Below, piece by piece: positions 1 to 9,340 of a stretch of 64,000 nt of DNA. Source of the stretch: Mesostigma viride (Eukaryota; Streptophyta; Mesostigmatophyceae; Mesostigmatales; Mesostigmataceae); contig RPFO01000034.1 in NCBI GenBank assembly GCA_009746045.1, positions 3,641,681-3,705,680 of the forward strand, read 5' to 3'. Under the pieces are notes generated by a model. That model searched no databases. It had not been told where the DNA came from and saw only the letters and a program-made list of their open reading frames with translations. Positions within the stretch are counted from its first letter, which is position 1; each line of letters starts with the position of its first letter. The position numbers and the translations under genes are program-made.

Positions 1-2
1 TT

Positions 3-653
3 GCTGCTATCCGGCGTGCGGTGGGCAAACACGTGCACATACACGCCGACACTACCCAGGTGGCTGGCAAGGCGCCCATAGAGGGCAGGAGATACATGGA
101 CAGCTTTACGGTGTCTGGCCACAAGATACACGGGATGAAAGGGATTGGGGCTTTAGTGGTGCGCGGTGGTATCAGGGACGTTAAGCCCATGATGTTTGGT
201 GGCGGGCAAGAACACGGCGTGCGGCCCGGGACAGAGAGCCCTCCTCTCATCGCCAGCCTTGCGCAGGCTGTTGAGATCAACACGTCAAGGAAGGGGCGTC
301 GCGATTGGAAACGCGTATTAGAACTGACAACGCAAGCGAGGGGGGGGCTTGAGCGCCTGGGCGCCGTGTTCAACGGGCCCACTGACCCCGAGCAGCGCAT
401 GGGCAACTTGATCAGTTTTTCCATTCCCGGGACGGACGGCAGGGAGATGGTAAAGCACCTCTCTAAGCACGGCATCTGCGCCAATGTGGGCAGCGCGTGC
501 TCAAAGTCCAAGAGGAGCCGTGTGTTGCAGGCTGTAGGTATACCGGAGGAGGTGGAGAAGGGCACAGTGAGGATAGGGTTGAGCGTGTACACGACCCACA
601 AGGACGTGGATTATTTATTGAAGTGTTTAAGGGATATAATAACAAATCGTTGA
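3..653 (+). CDS. Cysteine desulfurase, NifS/IscS family (N-terminus outside window)
   Basis: PLP-dependent enzyme that takes sulfur from cysteine for Fe-S clusters or thio-modified tRNA. The frame is open from base 3, so the start lies before the window; about 217 C-terminal residues remain of the roughly 400 usual in the family. Visible: the PLP-lysine motif SGHKIHG (fragment residue ~38), the GGGQEHGVRPGTE motif (~68) and the active-site cysteine in GSACSKS (~163). These three in this order are diagnostic of the class V aminotransferase fold used by NifS. The stop at 651-653 is followed directly by an AATAAA-like stretch. NifS-like genes are known in some large DNA viruses; a host origin cannot be excluded, but the next gene starts only 16 bases downstream. 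Confidence 0.93.
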   Translation, partial: AAIRRAVGKHVHIHADTTQVAGKAPIEGRRYMDSFTVSGHKIHGMKGIGALVVRGGIRDVKPMMFGGGQEHGVRPGTESPPLIASLAQAVEINTSRKGRRDWKRVLELTTQARGGLERLGAVFNGPTDPEQRMGNLISFSIPGTDGREMVKHLSKHGICANVGSACSKSKRSRVLQAVGIPEEVEKGTVRIGLSVYTTHKDVDYLLKCLRDIITNR

Positions 654-669
654 TCAATAAAAAAATACA

Positions 670-1197
670 ATGTGCCTTGTGTGCCAGGTCGGCACAAAGA
701 ACTACGGTCTGGGTGCAGACTTATGTCACAATTGCCGATCCCATCTCAGTCACGTCACGTGCGAGGGGCATGTAAGGTACTTTTTGGATGCCTGTAAGAT
801 GTGTGGGTTGCACCCTTACGACGCAGGGGAAATAATGCGACGTTACATGTCTCGATGGTGTCTCCGCGCAGACGACCTGGTAAACTTCGCGTATGCCATC
901 GTCTACTGCGACAACTCGGAGGCCGTAGGGGGGATACTGCAGAACCACCTCATCCAATCCCATTACTTCACAGCCGTGGACCACGTCCCGTTCGCGTGGG
1001 TGTTGCACCACGCCCATCACGCGGTCAAAAGGCAAGTCATGTCTTGCGTGTTTAACGAGTTGTCGTTGGTCACGCAAATTCAAGCCCCCGCGAGTTTAGC
1101 AACGTTATGCTATTGGGGATTGACCACGAAGGACATGGCAGTGTTGAGGATGACGGGTCTGGATACGATGGGGGTCGTCAGCCAAAGAACTTTCTGA
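670..1197 (+). CDS. Small protein with N-terminal zinc-binding cysteine pairs, unknown function
   Basis: A 175-residue protein not recognised as any named family. The N-terminus has two closely spaced cysteine pairs (CLVC at residues 2-5, CHNC at 19-22) and a further CKMC at ~43-46, suggesting a zinc ribbon or treble-clef fold. The rest is mixed helix with many histidines (HHAHHAVKR). It starts 16 bases after the cysteine desulfurase stop, on the same strand, and ends convergent with the next gene. The A-rich stretch before the ATG may serve both as poly(A) signal for the upstream gene and as promoter for this one. Confidence 0.6.
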   Translation: MCLVCQVGTKNYGLGADLCHNCRSHLSHVTCEGHVRYFLDACKMCGLHPYDAGEIMRRYMSRWCLRADDLVNFAYAIVYCDNSEAVGGILQNHLIQSHYFTAVDHVPFAWVLHHAHHAVKRQVMSCVFNELSLVTQIQAPASLATLCYWGLTTKDMAVLRMTGLDTMGVVSQRTF

Positions 1198-1209
1198 TGT
1201 CATGCGTGT

Positions 1210-1716
1210 TTAGCCTTCGCATCTCTTTGCGCTTCTTCTCCAGTTCTCCTCTTGTGTCGCAATCCTGGCCTCCTCTTGCTGCCTCTGCTTCCTTTTCAGG
1301 TATTCTTCTCTGATCAGCCTCTTGTTGCGGTGGTACTCTTCCTCCGCTGCCTTGCTGGCCTCCCTCTCCCACTCCCGCTGCTTCCACGCATCAAACGCGG
1401 TGTCCTGTGTTTCAAATAGGTCATCCATGTTCACTCCCAACTCCGCGGGCACGCGCTTTTTGACGCTCTCCCTCGTAGCCGCCACGAGCCCTTCTAGCCG
1501 CGTGCCGTGGAATAGCTGTCTCAGCGTCAGGTACCGCTTCTTTATGTCCATTGGCTCAGGGGGGGGGTGCTTCATGAGGCACTTGATGCGTTTAAAGCGT
1601 TCGTAGCACCCCTCCGATATGTCCAAGCATCCTTCCATCAGGCACTCCATCAGCTGGGGCCTGTCCTCTTCTCTCACAGCGTCCGCTTGCTCCATGGCGG
1701 ATGCTGAGTTGCCCAT
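1210..1716 (-). CDS. Putative N-myristoylated coiled-coil protein
   Basis: A 168-residue protein starting MGNSAS, a good N-myristoylation signal (Gly2, Ser at position 4-5), which suggests attachment to membranes. The C-terminal half (~residues 105-168) is a charged, alanine/glutamate/arginine-rich helix likely to form a coiled coil. No enzymatic motif is seen. Myristoylated proteins are common in the inner membranes of large DNA viruses, but that role is inference. It is convergent with the gene before it and divergent from the SprT-like gene, sharing a roughly 65-base AT-containing promoter gap with it. Confidence 0.55.
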   Translation of the reverse strand: MGNSASAMEQADAVREEDRPQLMECLMEGCLDISEGCYERFKRIKCLMKHPPPEPMDIKKRYLTLRQLFHGTRLEGLVAATRESVKKRVPAELGVNMDDLFETQDTAFDAWKQREWEREASKAAEEEYHRNKRLIREEYLKRKQRQQEEARIATQEENWRRSAKRCEG

Positions 1717-1780
1717 CCTGTGGTGCGCAATTCAGTCCTGCTCCCGAAAAAAAAACACGACTTTTGGTTATACACGCGGG

Positions 1781-2989
1781 ATGCCGCTTTTGCCAAACAG
1801 AAAGCACTGCAAGAAACTGACTGCGGACCCGGACGGACACTGTCTATATCGCGACTCTGGATGCGGCGTGAGCAATCCGTGGGTGGAGTTCTTGGTCGCG
1901 CACGGGACACATGGAAAAAACGTGTTGCAGGGTAGGAGCGCAGCACACAAGCGGAGGATGTACCAGCAGTATAAGGCAAACTTGGAGCGCTGCAAAGAAA
2001 CCGTGGCTAGAGGGGCGCATTTTCAGAGGACCATCAGGGCAGATACTTGCGCGTGGATCGGTGACGTGGAATCTCCCGCACAACCGTCCAAATGGAGATG
2101 GAACAAGGTGGTAGCCGAAGTATTGAAGAAGAAGATTCTGGAGCGCAATTTTGACCCGCTCGCCATGACACCCGACAAGATTAGGAGGTGCGCCAAGGTG
2201 CTGAACGCACACCTTTACAACAACTCCATAGACATGGACGCCATCCGTTTTGTGGTAGATCCGCTGTACGGAGATAATGTCCAGAACCGCAGAGGGTTTT
2301 CCATGAGCACTAGCGTAATTGAACCCGCGATCACATACTTCACACCCATATTCTACGAACTCGCCGAAGTATTCGATGGAGGATACATTACACGAGTCGA
2401 TGACGTGGTCGTGGATAACTTGCTGGAGCACTTTCTTCACACGTTATCACACGAATTGGCGCATCACATTGCATTGCACATTTGCAAACACTATTCCAAT
2501 ATCAACGGGGGGCACGACGCCGTGTTCCTTAACCTCAACCACCGTCTTAACAATCATTCACAAACAAAATATTGCTACAATATACCACGTCACGATAAAT
2601 CGACGTCAATTGAGAAGCGTGACCGTCTATACAAGTTGACTAAAATGGCGCACGATTATGGTATAAATGCGAATGGTTGGATCGAACCTGCCAAGATTGA
2701 CGAGGCCAGACTCCTACAAGATTCGCAAGTCGAGGACCGTGATGGCGCGGATGACATCGAAAGAAAGCGGAAGTGGGTATCGAGCTTTAAACAAAAATTC
2801 ATTCAAGTTCGCGACGAGGTAATCGATAGACTCCAGCAGCTGTTGAAGAAAATTAAGAAAGAATTTCCTGGCGACGGTCGAGTGCGTGAGGCGGAGAACA
2901 CACTCACTGCCGGTATACAACTATTGAATGACCCAAATGCATCTTTTACCAGGGCTTGTGATATTGCACTCTCCAAATATGTTCGTTGA
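1781..2989 (+). CDS. SprT/WLM-like zinc metalloprotease domain protein
   Basis: A 402-residue protein. The frame is open further upstream, but the region before 1781 is antisense to the neighbouring gene and the first ATG beyond it is at 1781. Residues ~221-230 read SHELAHHIALH, the HExxH zinc-protease signature, followed by GGHDAVFLNLNH, which supplies a third histidine about 20 residues later. This spacing fits SprT-like proteases, which cut DNA-protein crosslinks; many large DNA viruses encode related proteins. The N-terminus has a Cys/His cluster (CKK..C..SGC) and a basic region; the C-terminal 120 residues look helical. Function in virus repair or uncoating is inference. Confidence 0.65.
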   Translation: MPLLPNRKHCKKLTADPDGHCLYRDSGCGVSNPWVEFLVAHGTHGKNVLQGRSAAHKRRMYQQYKANLERCKETVARGAHFQRTIRADTCAWIGDVESPAQPSKWRWNKVVAEVLKKKILERNFDPLAMTPDKIRRCAKVLNAHLYNNSIDMDAIRFVVDPLYGDNVQNRRGFSMSTSVIEPAITYFTPIFYELAEVFDGGYITRVDDVVVDNLLEHFLHTLSHELAHHIALHICKHYSNINGGHDAVFLNLNHRLNNHSQTKYCYNIPRHDKSTSIEKRDRLYKLTKMAHDYGINANGWIEPAKIDEARLLQDSQVEDRDGADDIERKRKWVSSFKQKFIQVRDEVIDRLQQLLKKIKKEFPGDGRVREAENTLTAGIQLLNDPNASFTRACDIALSKYVR

Positions 2990-3063
2990 TGCCCTGACGC
3001 GTTTGGAGCAAAATTTTTTTGCCGCGCGAGTGGAAAAAAGCGCGGACTAATTATTTCCATGCC

Positions 3064-3147
3064 GGGTGTAGGTGTGTATGTTTTCATATGCACCCCAAAT
3101 GTTCGTTTTTCGTTTCTAAAGGGTGTATATGTTTTCATACACACCCC
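3064..3147. terminator. Two similar hairpins downstream of the SprT-like gene
   Basis: Two copies of nearly the same stem-loop, at 3064-3096 and 3121-3147, each with GGGTGT on the left arm, a TTTT loop and a CACCCC right arm. They follow the SprT-like stop by about 75 bases and precede the repeat element, so they may mark transcript ends. No known terminator family is claimed. Confidence 0.4.
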
Positions 3148-3243
3148 TGGTAGCGAAATTCTGCTACGGATCCGATCCGCAAGATTCCCGTGTTCAGATT
3201 CAGCGATCCGTCCAGAATCGAGAAGGAAAAAAGGAATCCATAA

Positions 3244-3496
3244 CGAGATCTGACATCTGACACCGACAGCTGACCGTCGGAAGTACAGATCTGTACGAAA
3301 TAGCGGACGAACGGGTACAATCTGTACTTTTTTATGACGACACCCTCCTCTAGCTTCCAATATCGTGCGGGGTCTGACACCGTCCGTACGCCCAAGCCAT
3401 TTTGCCCGGCAAAAGAACCGACCTGCCGAAATTATTTTTTTGGCATACCCCTCCGAATACGTATACCACTATACCCTATACCGTATGAATATACAA
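3244..3496 (+). repeat. Left arm of inverted repeat
   Basis: About 250 bases that reappear reverse-complemented at 5689-5950. The most conserved part runs from about 3320 to 3496 and includes an A/T-rich block at its inner end. Confidence 0.8.
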
Positions 3497-3609
3497 TAGT
3501 GGCATTATATATTATAAGGCTTATATAATATGCCCATAATATAGTGTCTTTAATACCATAAATATCATATTATATGGGCATAGTAATTACTATATACAGT
3601 GGACGTAAT

Positions 3610-4074
3610 ATCGGATTTCTCTGAAAATAGTTTATTAAACAGAATGCGGGAAAGAAAGGGCCGCCACAACCTTGTGGCTGTACATGCAGAGAGGCTTGTT
3701 AGACGAATGGGGACGACTTGTTGTTTACCGGGGAATCCTACTGGCAACTAGCTTTGCCTTTTGTAAGTCAGGCGCCGTTTGTTTGAACGGCCGGCCATGT
3801 GTGGAATGCTGACGGAAGTTGCGTCAAAAAGCTGTAATAAAATCTGATGTAACCAGCACTCACCAATTGATTGGTGTGCTGCTTGGTTGGGTAGTGTGTT
3901 CAGGGTTGCATTCGAAGAGTACACATGGCCTGACAGCTCAGACGTGTGACAGATGAGCTGGCTGGCTGAATTATTAAATTGTCAGCGTTAGGATATTTCT
4001 GGTTTTGCCGTTTTCCATTTTGACGGTAGGCTTGATAAGCATGGTCGGCGGGTTGTGACCCGTAATTGTTTCTT
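3610..4074 (+). repeat. Direct repeat copy A (465 bp)
   Basis: Nearly identical to 5146-5607; the main difference seen is a few extra bases near 3633. Copies A and B flank about 1.07 kb (4075-5145), an arrangement resembling terminal repeats of a small LTR-type or tandemly duplicated element, though no TG...CA ends are visible. Confidence 0.8.
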
Positions 4075-4149
4075 TGAATGTGCTCACTGAAGCAGTATGA
4101 GCGGCCTCGCTGCTATTGCGGCGGGGCTAAAGAAAATTAGGCAAAGACC

Positions 4150-4205
4150 CCGTCCTTGCCTGCTATGAAGTCGCGGGCTTTGCGACTTCACGGCAGGTAG
4201 GGGCG
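4150..4205. other. Strong stem-loop inside the repeat element
   Basis: TGAAGTCGC at 4166-4174 pairs perfectly with GCGACTTCA at 4182-4190 around a 7-base loop, and the flanks (TTGCCTGC against GGCAGG) extend the pairing. It may be a structured RNA or a recombination site; there is no match to a known RNA that I can name. Confidence 0.4.
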
Positions 4206-5145
4206 GTTTGAACGGAACGGAAATTTCGCGTTACCAATGTGCCAAGTGGTTCTGGTTGGCACCTTGCTGGGCAGCGTCTCGGTGGTCATAGAAAGTGGGC
4301 TGGGCGCCCCGCCCCGGCTGCTGGTAATTCCAGCAGCGGAGCCAATCATGTCGACTAAGAAGTCCGCAGCTAATGCGGAAACTGTGCGAAGGTCAATAGA
4401 TTAATTTGGATTCCATGAGACTGCGCTGGTAGTCAGTCAGCGGCCCACAGCCTAGGGCGCTGCATGGCGCTGCTTTCGGCTTGGTGCGCGGCCCTTTTTT
4501 GTTATGGGCCAGCGAGGGATATAAGGGTGACGCGCGGCCGGCTAATTTCTTGCGTTCCGGAAGAAAATATATTTGCAAAATTCCCACAAAAGGAACCGAG
4601 TATCGGAAAGGCGTCTCGGCTGGCAGTGGCAGTGCCTGGCCTTGTCGTCTCTCCCTGCTCAGCACCCGGCAGGTAGCGGTTCAAACCCTGGTGGCGTCGG
4701 AATGCGAATTTTCTGGGTTTTTATCCGGAATCATATTTTGCTGAGGCGGCTCCGCGGATTCGCTAACCTTTTATCGTCGGGCCCCTTAGGGGGTTATTAT
4801 AGCCTTGTGCGGGCTGAGTCGCCATGAAGGAGATGTTGCGACACGCCCCACTTTGTGGTCTTTTATGGAAGCGGCTACCCTCGAGGCTGCCTGGAAGAGG
4901 GGGGGGATTCTTCTTCTTTTCTTTGTTCACTGTTATTAGGGCAACAGTGATCCTATCAAGTTTTGTTTCCTGAACGGCGACAGTGCGGGGGAGGAGGGCA
5001 ATGGCGCCAGGGACTGGGGTGGATCGGGGGGCTCTTGCTCCTGCATGCGAGGGAGACGAGATGACTACTTAAACCTGCCTTTGGCAGGGGCTCTACTCAT
5101 TGTTTTCAATCAAATGCTGGTTTTCTTGGGAGCTCAAGTGTCATA

Positions 5146-5607
5146 ATCGGATTTCTCTGAAAATAGTTTATACAGAATGCGGGAAAGAAAGGGCCGCCAC
5201 AACCTTGTGGCTGTACATGCAGAGAGGCTTGTTAGACGAATGGGGACGACTTGTTGTTTACCGGGGAATCCTACTGGCAACTAGCTTTGCCTTTTGTAAG
5301 TCAGGCGCCGTTTGTTTGAACGGCCGGCCATGTGTGGAATGCTGACGGAAGTTGCGTCAAAAAGCTGTAATAAAATCTGATGTAACCAGCACTCACCAAT
5401 TGATTGGTGTGCTGCTTGGTTGGGTAGTGTGTTCAGGGTTGCATTCGAAGAGTACACATGGCCTGACAGCTCAGACGTGTGACAGATGAGCTGGCTGGCT
5501 GAATTATTAAATTGTCAGCGTTAGGATATTTCTGGTTTTGCCGTTTTCCATTTTGACGGTAGGCTTGATAAGCATGGTCGGCGGGTTGTGACCCGTAATT
5601 GTTTCTT
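5146..5607 (+). repeat. Direct repeat copy B (462 bp)
   Basis: Second copy of 3610-4074. It is itself flanked by a 48-bp direct repeat at 5100-5147 and 5635-5682, so this part appears to have been inserted or duplicated separately. Confidence 0.8.
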
Positions 5608-5688
5608 CCCACCCATCCCACCCTTGGGGGGCTCTTGTTTTCAATCAAATGCTGGTTTTCTTGGGAGCTCAAGTGTCATAATAGGTGT

Positions 5689-5950
5689 TGTATATTCGTA
5701 CGGTATAGGGTATAGTGGTATACGTATTCGGAGGGGTATGCCAAAAAAATAATTTCGGCAGGTCGTTTCTTTTGCCGGGCAAAATGGCTTAGGCGTACGG
5801 ACGGTGTCAGACTGTGTCGGAACCCGCACGATATTGGACTCTAGAGGAGGGTGTCGTCATAAAAAAGTACAGATTGTACCCGTCCGGCGGTGATTTTGTC
5901 CAGATCTGTACGTCCGCCTGTCAGCCGTCAGAGTCAGAGGTCAGATCTCG
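5689..5950 (-). repeat. Right arm of inverted repeat
   Basis: Reverse complement of 3244-3496, with several substitutions and a few short length differences in its outer 100 bases. Together the arms could fold into a long cruciform or double-stranded RNA. Confidence 0.8.
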
Positions 5951-6248
5951 ACAGCAATCCGTGCAGGTGATGGTTTCTGAACGGTTCGCGCAATCTGTAC
6001 TGCGGATCTGTTTCAGCACCGGATTTTCCGTTCAGAATCGTACGAAATATCTCCCTGCTCGACATTTCAGCTGACGAGGCAGATCTCGCGCGCCTCCAAA
6101 AATATCTGCCCAGTCACGAGATCTTCTAGAAGAAGCTGACTAGGCGTGTGATATCTCTGTCGGCCAAACAAGGGACTAAGAAAGGTATCGTCGCTGGAAA
6201 TTGTTCCAACCCAACGCAGCCCGCCCGTCTTGTCACGTTCTTTCAACC

Positions 6249-7298
6249 ATGTCGTACGAGACTATGACGGCCATGGATGACCATTTTCGCACGAGAGACC
6301 CCAATGCCATTTCTGCCACACCTGCCAAGAACATTGATGATGTCGAGTCCTACATTGAAGCTCCATGGCTGAACAAATACTTCAAGAATAGCAACAGGAA
6401 GATGTGCAATTTCCCACGGTACGTCAAAGTGTTGCAAGAGGTTAATGCCAGGCTGCAAACGAAGGGGCGTGCGCATTTCGCACGGGTGTACGACGGCGCC
6501 AGGGTGCTTTTTCATCCCATTGTGGCTGTAGAGATCTGCCTGGCCCGCAAGCTTGTCAAGGAGCTGGGGGAACTGGAGGTCATTTTTGCTGAGAATGGGT
6601 GGGGGTACACTCACCTTTTCCATCACAACACCCAGCTGCACCTCTTGGCCACCGTCGCAGAGGTGCTGGTGGATGACGAGCGACAGGCTCGCGAGAAACG
6701 CCAACGTGATGGGGAGGCAATGGATAAGTCCATGAGCTACCTGCAGGAGGAGGTTAAGCGGCTCAACTACGCCATCATGGGCGTCACGCACGCTCGAGAC
6801 CTGGTGGAGAGGAGCAGGATGGAGGGTGACGCTTCACACGCCAAGGTCCTGGATGACAAGTGCAGGGAGGTGGCTGCCCTGGAGGAGAAGCTCAAGGTCA
6901 AGTGCAAGGAGGTGGCGGCGCTGGAAGAGAGCTGGAGGAACAAGGCGAGGGAGGTGGCAGAGGCCAAGAATTCGTTGATGGGTTTGCACGACATGCATGC
7001 TACCATCCTCGAGTTGGACTTCAAGCTACACAAGCTGCGGTTGTCTCACATCCCCAGGGACATGGGTTTTCGAGGCGTCATCATCAGCGTGATGCGCAAC
7101 CTGTACATCTCGCACACCGTGTACGCCATGCCCGTCTACTACGTGCGCCACTTCGAATGGGACGTGTGTGATGCGGTGATCAACCGTCTTAATCTGACGG
7201 GGCACACCCCGGACGTGGATGACAAGGGACGAGTGTCCCCTTCTATGGAGAATAAAGTTGTGGAGGCCGTGCATTCGGTCATGGCCCAGTTTGCGTAA
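6249..7298 (+). CDS. Coiled-coil protein of unknown function
   Basis: A 349-residue protein starting at the ATG at 6249 (no ATG upstream in the open frame). Residues ~1-150 are globular, with the stretch ARVYDGARVLFHPIVAVE that faintly resembles the end of KilA-N-type DNA-binding domains, but this is not firm. Residues ~170-265 are a long heptad-like helix with repeated CREVAALEEKLK / CKEVAALEESW segments, an internal duplication. The C-terminus (~275-349) is globular again. It is the first gene after the inverted-repeat element and reads in the same direction as the next genes. Confidence 0.55.
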   Translation: MSYETMTAMDDHFRTRDPNAISATPAKNIDDVESYIEAPWLNKYFKNSNRKMCNFPRYVKVLQEVNARLQTKGRAHFARVYDGARVLFHPIVAVEICLARKLVKELGELEVIFAENGWGYTHLFHHNTQLHLLATVAEVLVDDERQAREKRQRDGEAMDKSMSYLQEEVKRLNYAIMGVTHARDLVERSRMEGDASHAKVLDDKCREVAALEEKLKVKCKEVAALEESWRNKAREVAEAKNSLMGLHDMHATILELDFKLHKLRLSHIPRDMGFRGVIISVMRNLYISHTVYAMPVYYVRHFEWDVCDAVINRLNLTGHTPDVDDKGRVSPSMENKVVEAVHSVMAQFA

Positions 7299-7329
7299 TT
7301 TATATGAAAGCGATTATACGTGAGGCGGC

Positions 7330-7707
7330 ATGGACAAGATCCTGACTCGCATGCACACCTTCCAGAACAAAGTGAGGTGTCCCACGGAGGACGACGCGTC
7401 CATAACGGAACACGAGCACTGGGTAATCACCGCGTTGAAGCATGACATCCGCTCCGTGTTGATGACGGAATCATCCATCTTGCACCCTGATTCGGTGCAG
7501 CAGATACTGAATAGCGTAGTCAGGGCGGATGAAAGTCTCCACCGCATCGGTGGCCCTGTTTTTTGGAACGTTGTTGTTAACAGCGCCCTACAGCGCGCAA
7601 TGCGCTTGCCAGAAGACAAGCGACAGGGGTTTCTGTTTCATGAGATCATGAAAACTGTGCGTCTCGAACGCAAGGACGCGTCCAAGAGCAAACGCGCACC
7701 AAAATAA
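7330..7707 (+). CDS. Hypothetical 125-residue protein
   Basis: Starts at ATG 7330, 31 bases after the preceding stop. Not recognised. It has a mixed helical composition and a basic C-terminus (RKDASKSKRAPK), which could contact nucleic acid. No cysteine motifs or membrane segments. Followed by an AATAAA-like signal (7705 region) and a 96-base AT-rich gap before the next gene. Confidence 0.5.
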   Translation: MDKILTRMHTFQNKVRCPTEDDASITEHEHWVITALKHDIRSVLMTESSILHPDSVQQILNSVVRADESLHRIGGPVFWNVVVNSALQRAMRLPEDKRQGFLFHEIMKTVRLERKDASKSKRAPK

Positions 7708-7803
7708 ATGACTGAATAACTTTGCACTAAATTATGGCAGCGTGCGTTTTCTATCGGATTTAATAACATTGCAATAAATTATATGTTCGTTTCTTTAACT
7801 TAC

Positions 7804-8487
7804 ATGCCTCCATTGTACTATTGCGGTGCCGGGCCCTTACCTAGAAACAGACACAGAGGAGACCAGCAGACTTGCAAAAACCAGATCAGGCTGTTTGGAT
7901 TGCACCGTGCGTCTGGCGTGTACCCGGGGGGGCTTGATGGCCGGCTCGTGAATCAGGTTGTCAATGACAGGAACGCCTTCTGCGGTGTGAAGGGAAAGGA
8001 GGGAGCCAAGTATGGTTCGTTGGCACAGTGCAAGAGAAAGAGGCAGACGCGGTACTGGGGGTTAGTTACTCCTTTCGATCGGGAATGGGACCCTGAGATG
8101 CCAGCGCCCGAGGACACATCAGCCAATCCCGATGTTAGAGTGTACCACGGCCGTCCATTTCTGCCCTCGACCACGATAGATGAGGTTATGCAAGCGCTCA
8201 ACGCGGCCAAGAATGCCCCGCCCCCACCCCCGCCCCCGACTCCGCCTCCACCTGCACTGGAAGTGCTGCCCCCTCCACCACTGCCTGTAGTAGGTGACGC
8301 GGTCGTTCCGCCTCCGCCAGTCGAACCCCCCACTGGGCTCATATCCATTTGGGAACAAGGAGGTCCCAGTAGGGTGGATAGACCAGACCAAGATGACGAC
8401 CCATTTGTGATCGTGTCCGATGAAGAAGATGAACAGAAGCCTGATAAGAAGGGCAAGGGTGTTGCAAAGGACACTAAGAATGATTAA
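7804..8487 (+). CDS. Proline-rich protein with a conserved N-terminal YCG/RG/QIRLFG motif
   Basis: Starts at ATG 7804 and gives 227 residues. The N-terminus (PPLYYCGAGPLPRN, then HRGDQQTC and QIRLFGL) resembles a short conserved motif of many large-DNA-virus proteins of unknown role; this is from memory and not checked. Residues ~135-180 are almost pure proline (PPPPPPPTPPPPA), and the C-terminus is acidic then basic. The TAA stop at 8485-8487 is followed after 18 bases, in the same frame, by the OTU-domain reading frame, which has no ATG near its beginning. The two, and the SET region after them, may once have been one polypeptide. Confidence 0.55.
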   Translation: MPPLYYCGAGPLPRNRHRGDQQTCKNQIRLFGLHRASGVYPGGLDGRLVNQVVNDRNAFCGVKGKEGAKYGSLAQCKRKRQTRYWGLVTPFDREWDPEMPAPEDTSANPDVRVYHGRPFLPSTTIDEVMQALNAAKNAPPPPPPPTPPPPALEVLPPPPLPVVGDAVVPPPPVEPPTGLISIWEQGGPSRVDRPDQDDDPFVIVSDEEDEQKPDKKGKGVAKDTKND

Positions 8488-8505
8488 AGGGCGAGAGGCA
8501 AAACG

Positions 8506-9339
8506 GTGGAAGACTCGATCGATCTGGATGCCTCTGATGTTGATGATCAGCCTCCACCCCCCCCTTCACCCAGGGCGGGTTGGCTGAAGACCACCTACGC
8601 GGGTTATGCACAGGTGTACCACCCCTGGCGAATGGAGGCGGGTGATGTGGACTTCGAGTATGACAGGAACGACGAAAGATTACTGAAGCTGTTGGGAGGT
8701 GAGAAGATAGCCTTCAAACGCGGTGCCGAGCCCGACGGCAACTGCTGGTGGTACGCCTACTTTGAAAGCAAGGCGTACCAGGCAAGGGAGTCGATCACGC
8801 AAGCAGAACTGCACAAACGAGTCTTGGAGAAGAAAAAGGAGATTGGGAAGGTGATAGATAATTACTTGAAAGACAGGGAGAAACTAGGGATTGGCAACTT
8901 CGGCCCCAACTTCAGTCAAAACGAAGCAGATTGGAAAAAGAAGATTAAGGACGAACTTAAGGATAAAAAGTGGGCGTCGGACAGCATGGCGAGTCTTGTG
9001 GCATTTCATGACAAAACGGATGTCTACAACGTCAACACTAAAGAAGTGACCGGTTTCCCCGGTACGTACACAATGGGGTGTCGCCTGTTACTAGGAGGGT
9101 CGACAAAGGAATTCAAGAAGGCACGCAGAGAACAGCGACCGTGGAGATCAGAAAACAAGCCCGTATACATCTGTCACGACGGGGGTGTTCATTATGAAGC
9201 GCTGATCCCTGAATCGTGGCCATCTGGCTATCCCTCTGATCAAACGGGTGAGATGGCGCCCGCTCCCGACAACAAGGAGCAAAGAGAAGATCTGGAAGCA
9301 ATGAAGGACACGTACGCGCACGACCACACTGGAGAATAG
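8506..9339 (+). CDS. OTU-like cysteine protease (deubiquitinase) domain, possibly part of a broken multidomain gene
   Basis: The 277-residue frame begins with GTG at 8506; the first in-frame ATG comes only about 43 codons later. Residues ~76-79 read DGNC, the Asp and nucleophilic Cys motif of OTU proteases (AEPDGNCWWYAY), and the general-base histidine is in CHDGGVHYEAL at ~228. OTU enzymes remove ubiquitin, and viruses use them against host ubiquitin signals. The domain sits between a proline-rich region in the same frame upstream (separated only by a stop codon) and a SET domain one frame over downstream. Lack of an ATG and these overlaps suggest one interrupted gene; separate genes with unusual starts remain possible. 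Confidence 0.6.
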   Translation: MEDSIDLDASDVDDQPPPPPSPRAGWLKTTYAGYAQVYHPWRMEAGDVDFEYDRNDERLLKLLGGEKIAFKRGAEPDGNCWWYAYFESKAYQARESITQAELHKRVLEKKKEIGKVIDNYLKDREKLGIGNFGPNFSQNEADWKKKIKDELKDKKWASDSMASLVAFHDKTDVYNVNTKEVTGFPGTYTMGCRLLLGGSTKEFKKARREQRPWRSENKPVYICHDGGVHYEALIPESWPSGYPSDQTGEMAPAPDNKEQREDLEAMKDTYAHDHTGE

Positions 9340-9340
9340 C

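Larger units (their letters stand above)
3244..5950. mobile_element. Non-coding inverted-repeat element with nested direct repeats
   Basis: About 2.7 kb without any convincing gene, bounded by long imperfect inverted repeats: the left arm 3244-3496 matches the reverse complement of 5689-5950, the inner ~190 bases almost perfectly and the outer part with substitutions. Weaker similarity may extend the arms outward to about 3150 and 6100. The interior holds a 465-bp direct repeat (3610-4074 and 5146-5607) and a 48-bp direct repeat (5100-5147 and 5635-5682). Short frames across it repeat in both arms and are shadows of the repeats. This fits a non-autonomous DNA transposon with a second element nested inside. 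No target duplication was identified because the outer ends are degenerate. Confidence 0.65.

Noticed and set aside
4310-4345. Possible 18S rRNA fragment (GGTAATTCCAGC word)
   Set aside because: Only one 12-base word matches; surrounding bases do not fit rRNA.
4660-4710. B-box-like GGTTCAAACCC, possible SINE or tRNA
   Set aside because: No A box or cloverleaf could be fitted, and no poly(A) tail follows.
8119-8474. Minus-strand glycine/serine-rich frames opposite the poly-proline region
   Set aside because: They are the complement of the proline codons; the plus strand has the conserved N-terminal motif and natural start.
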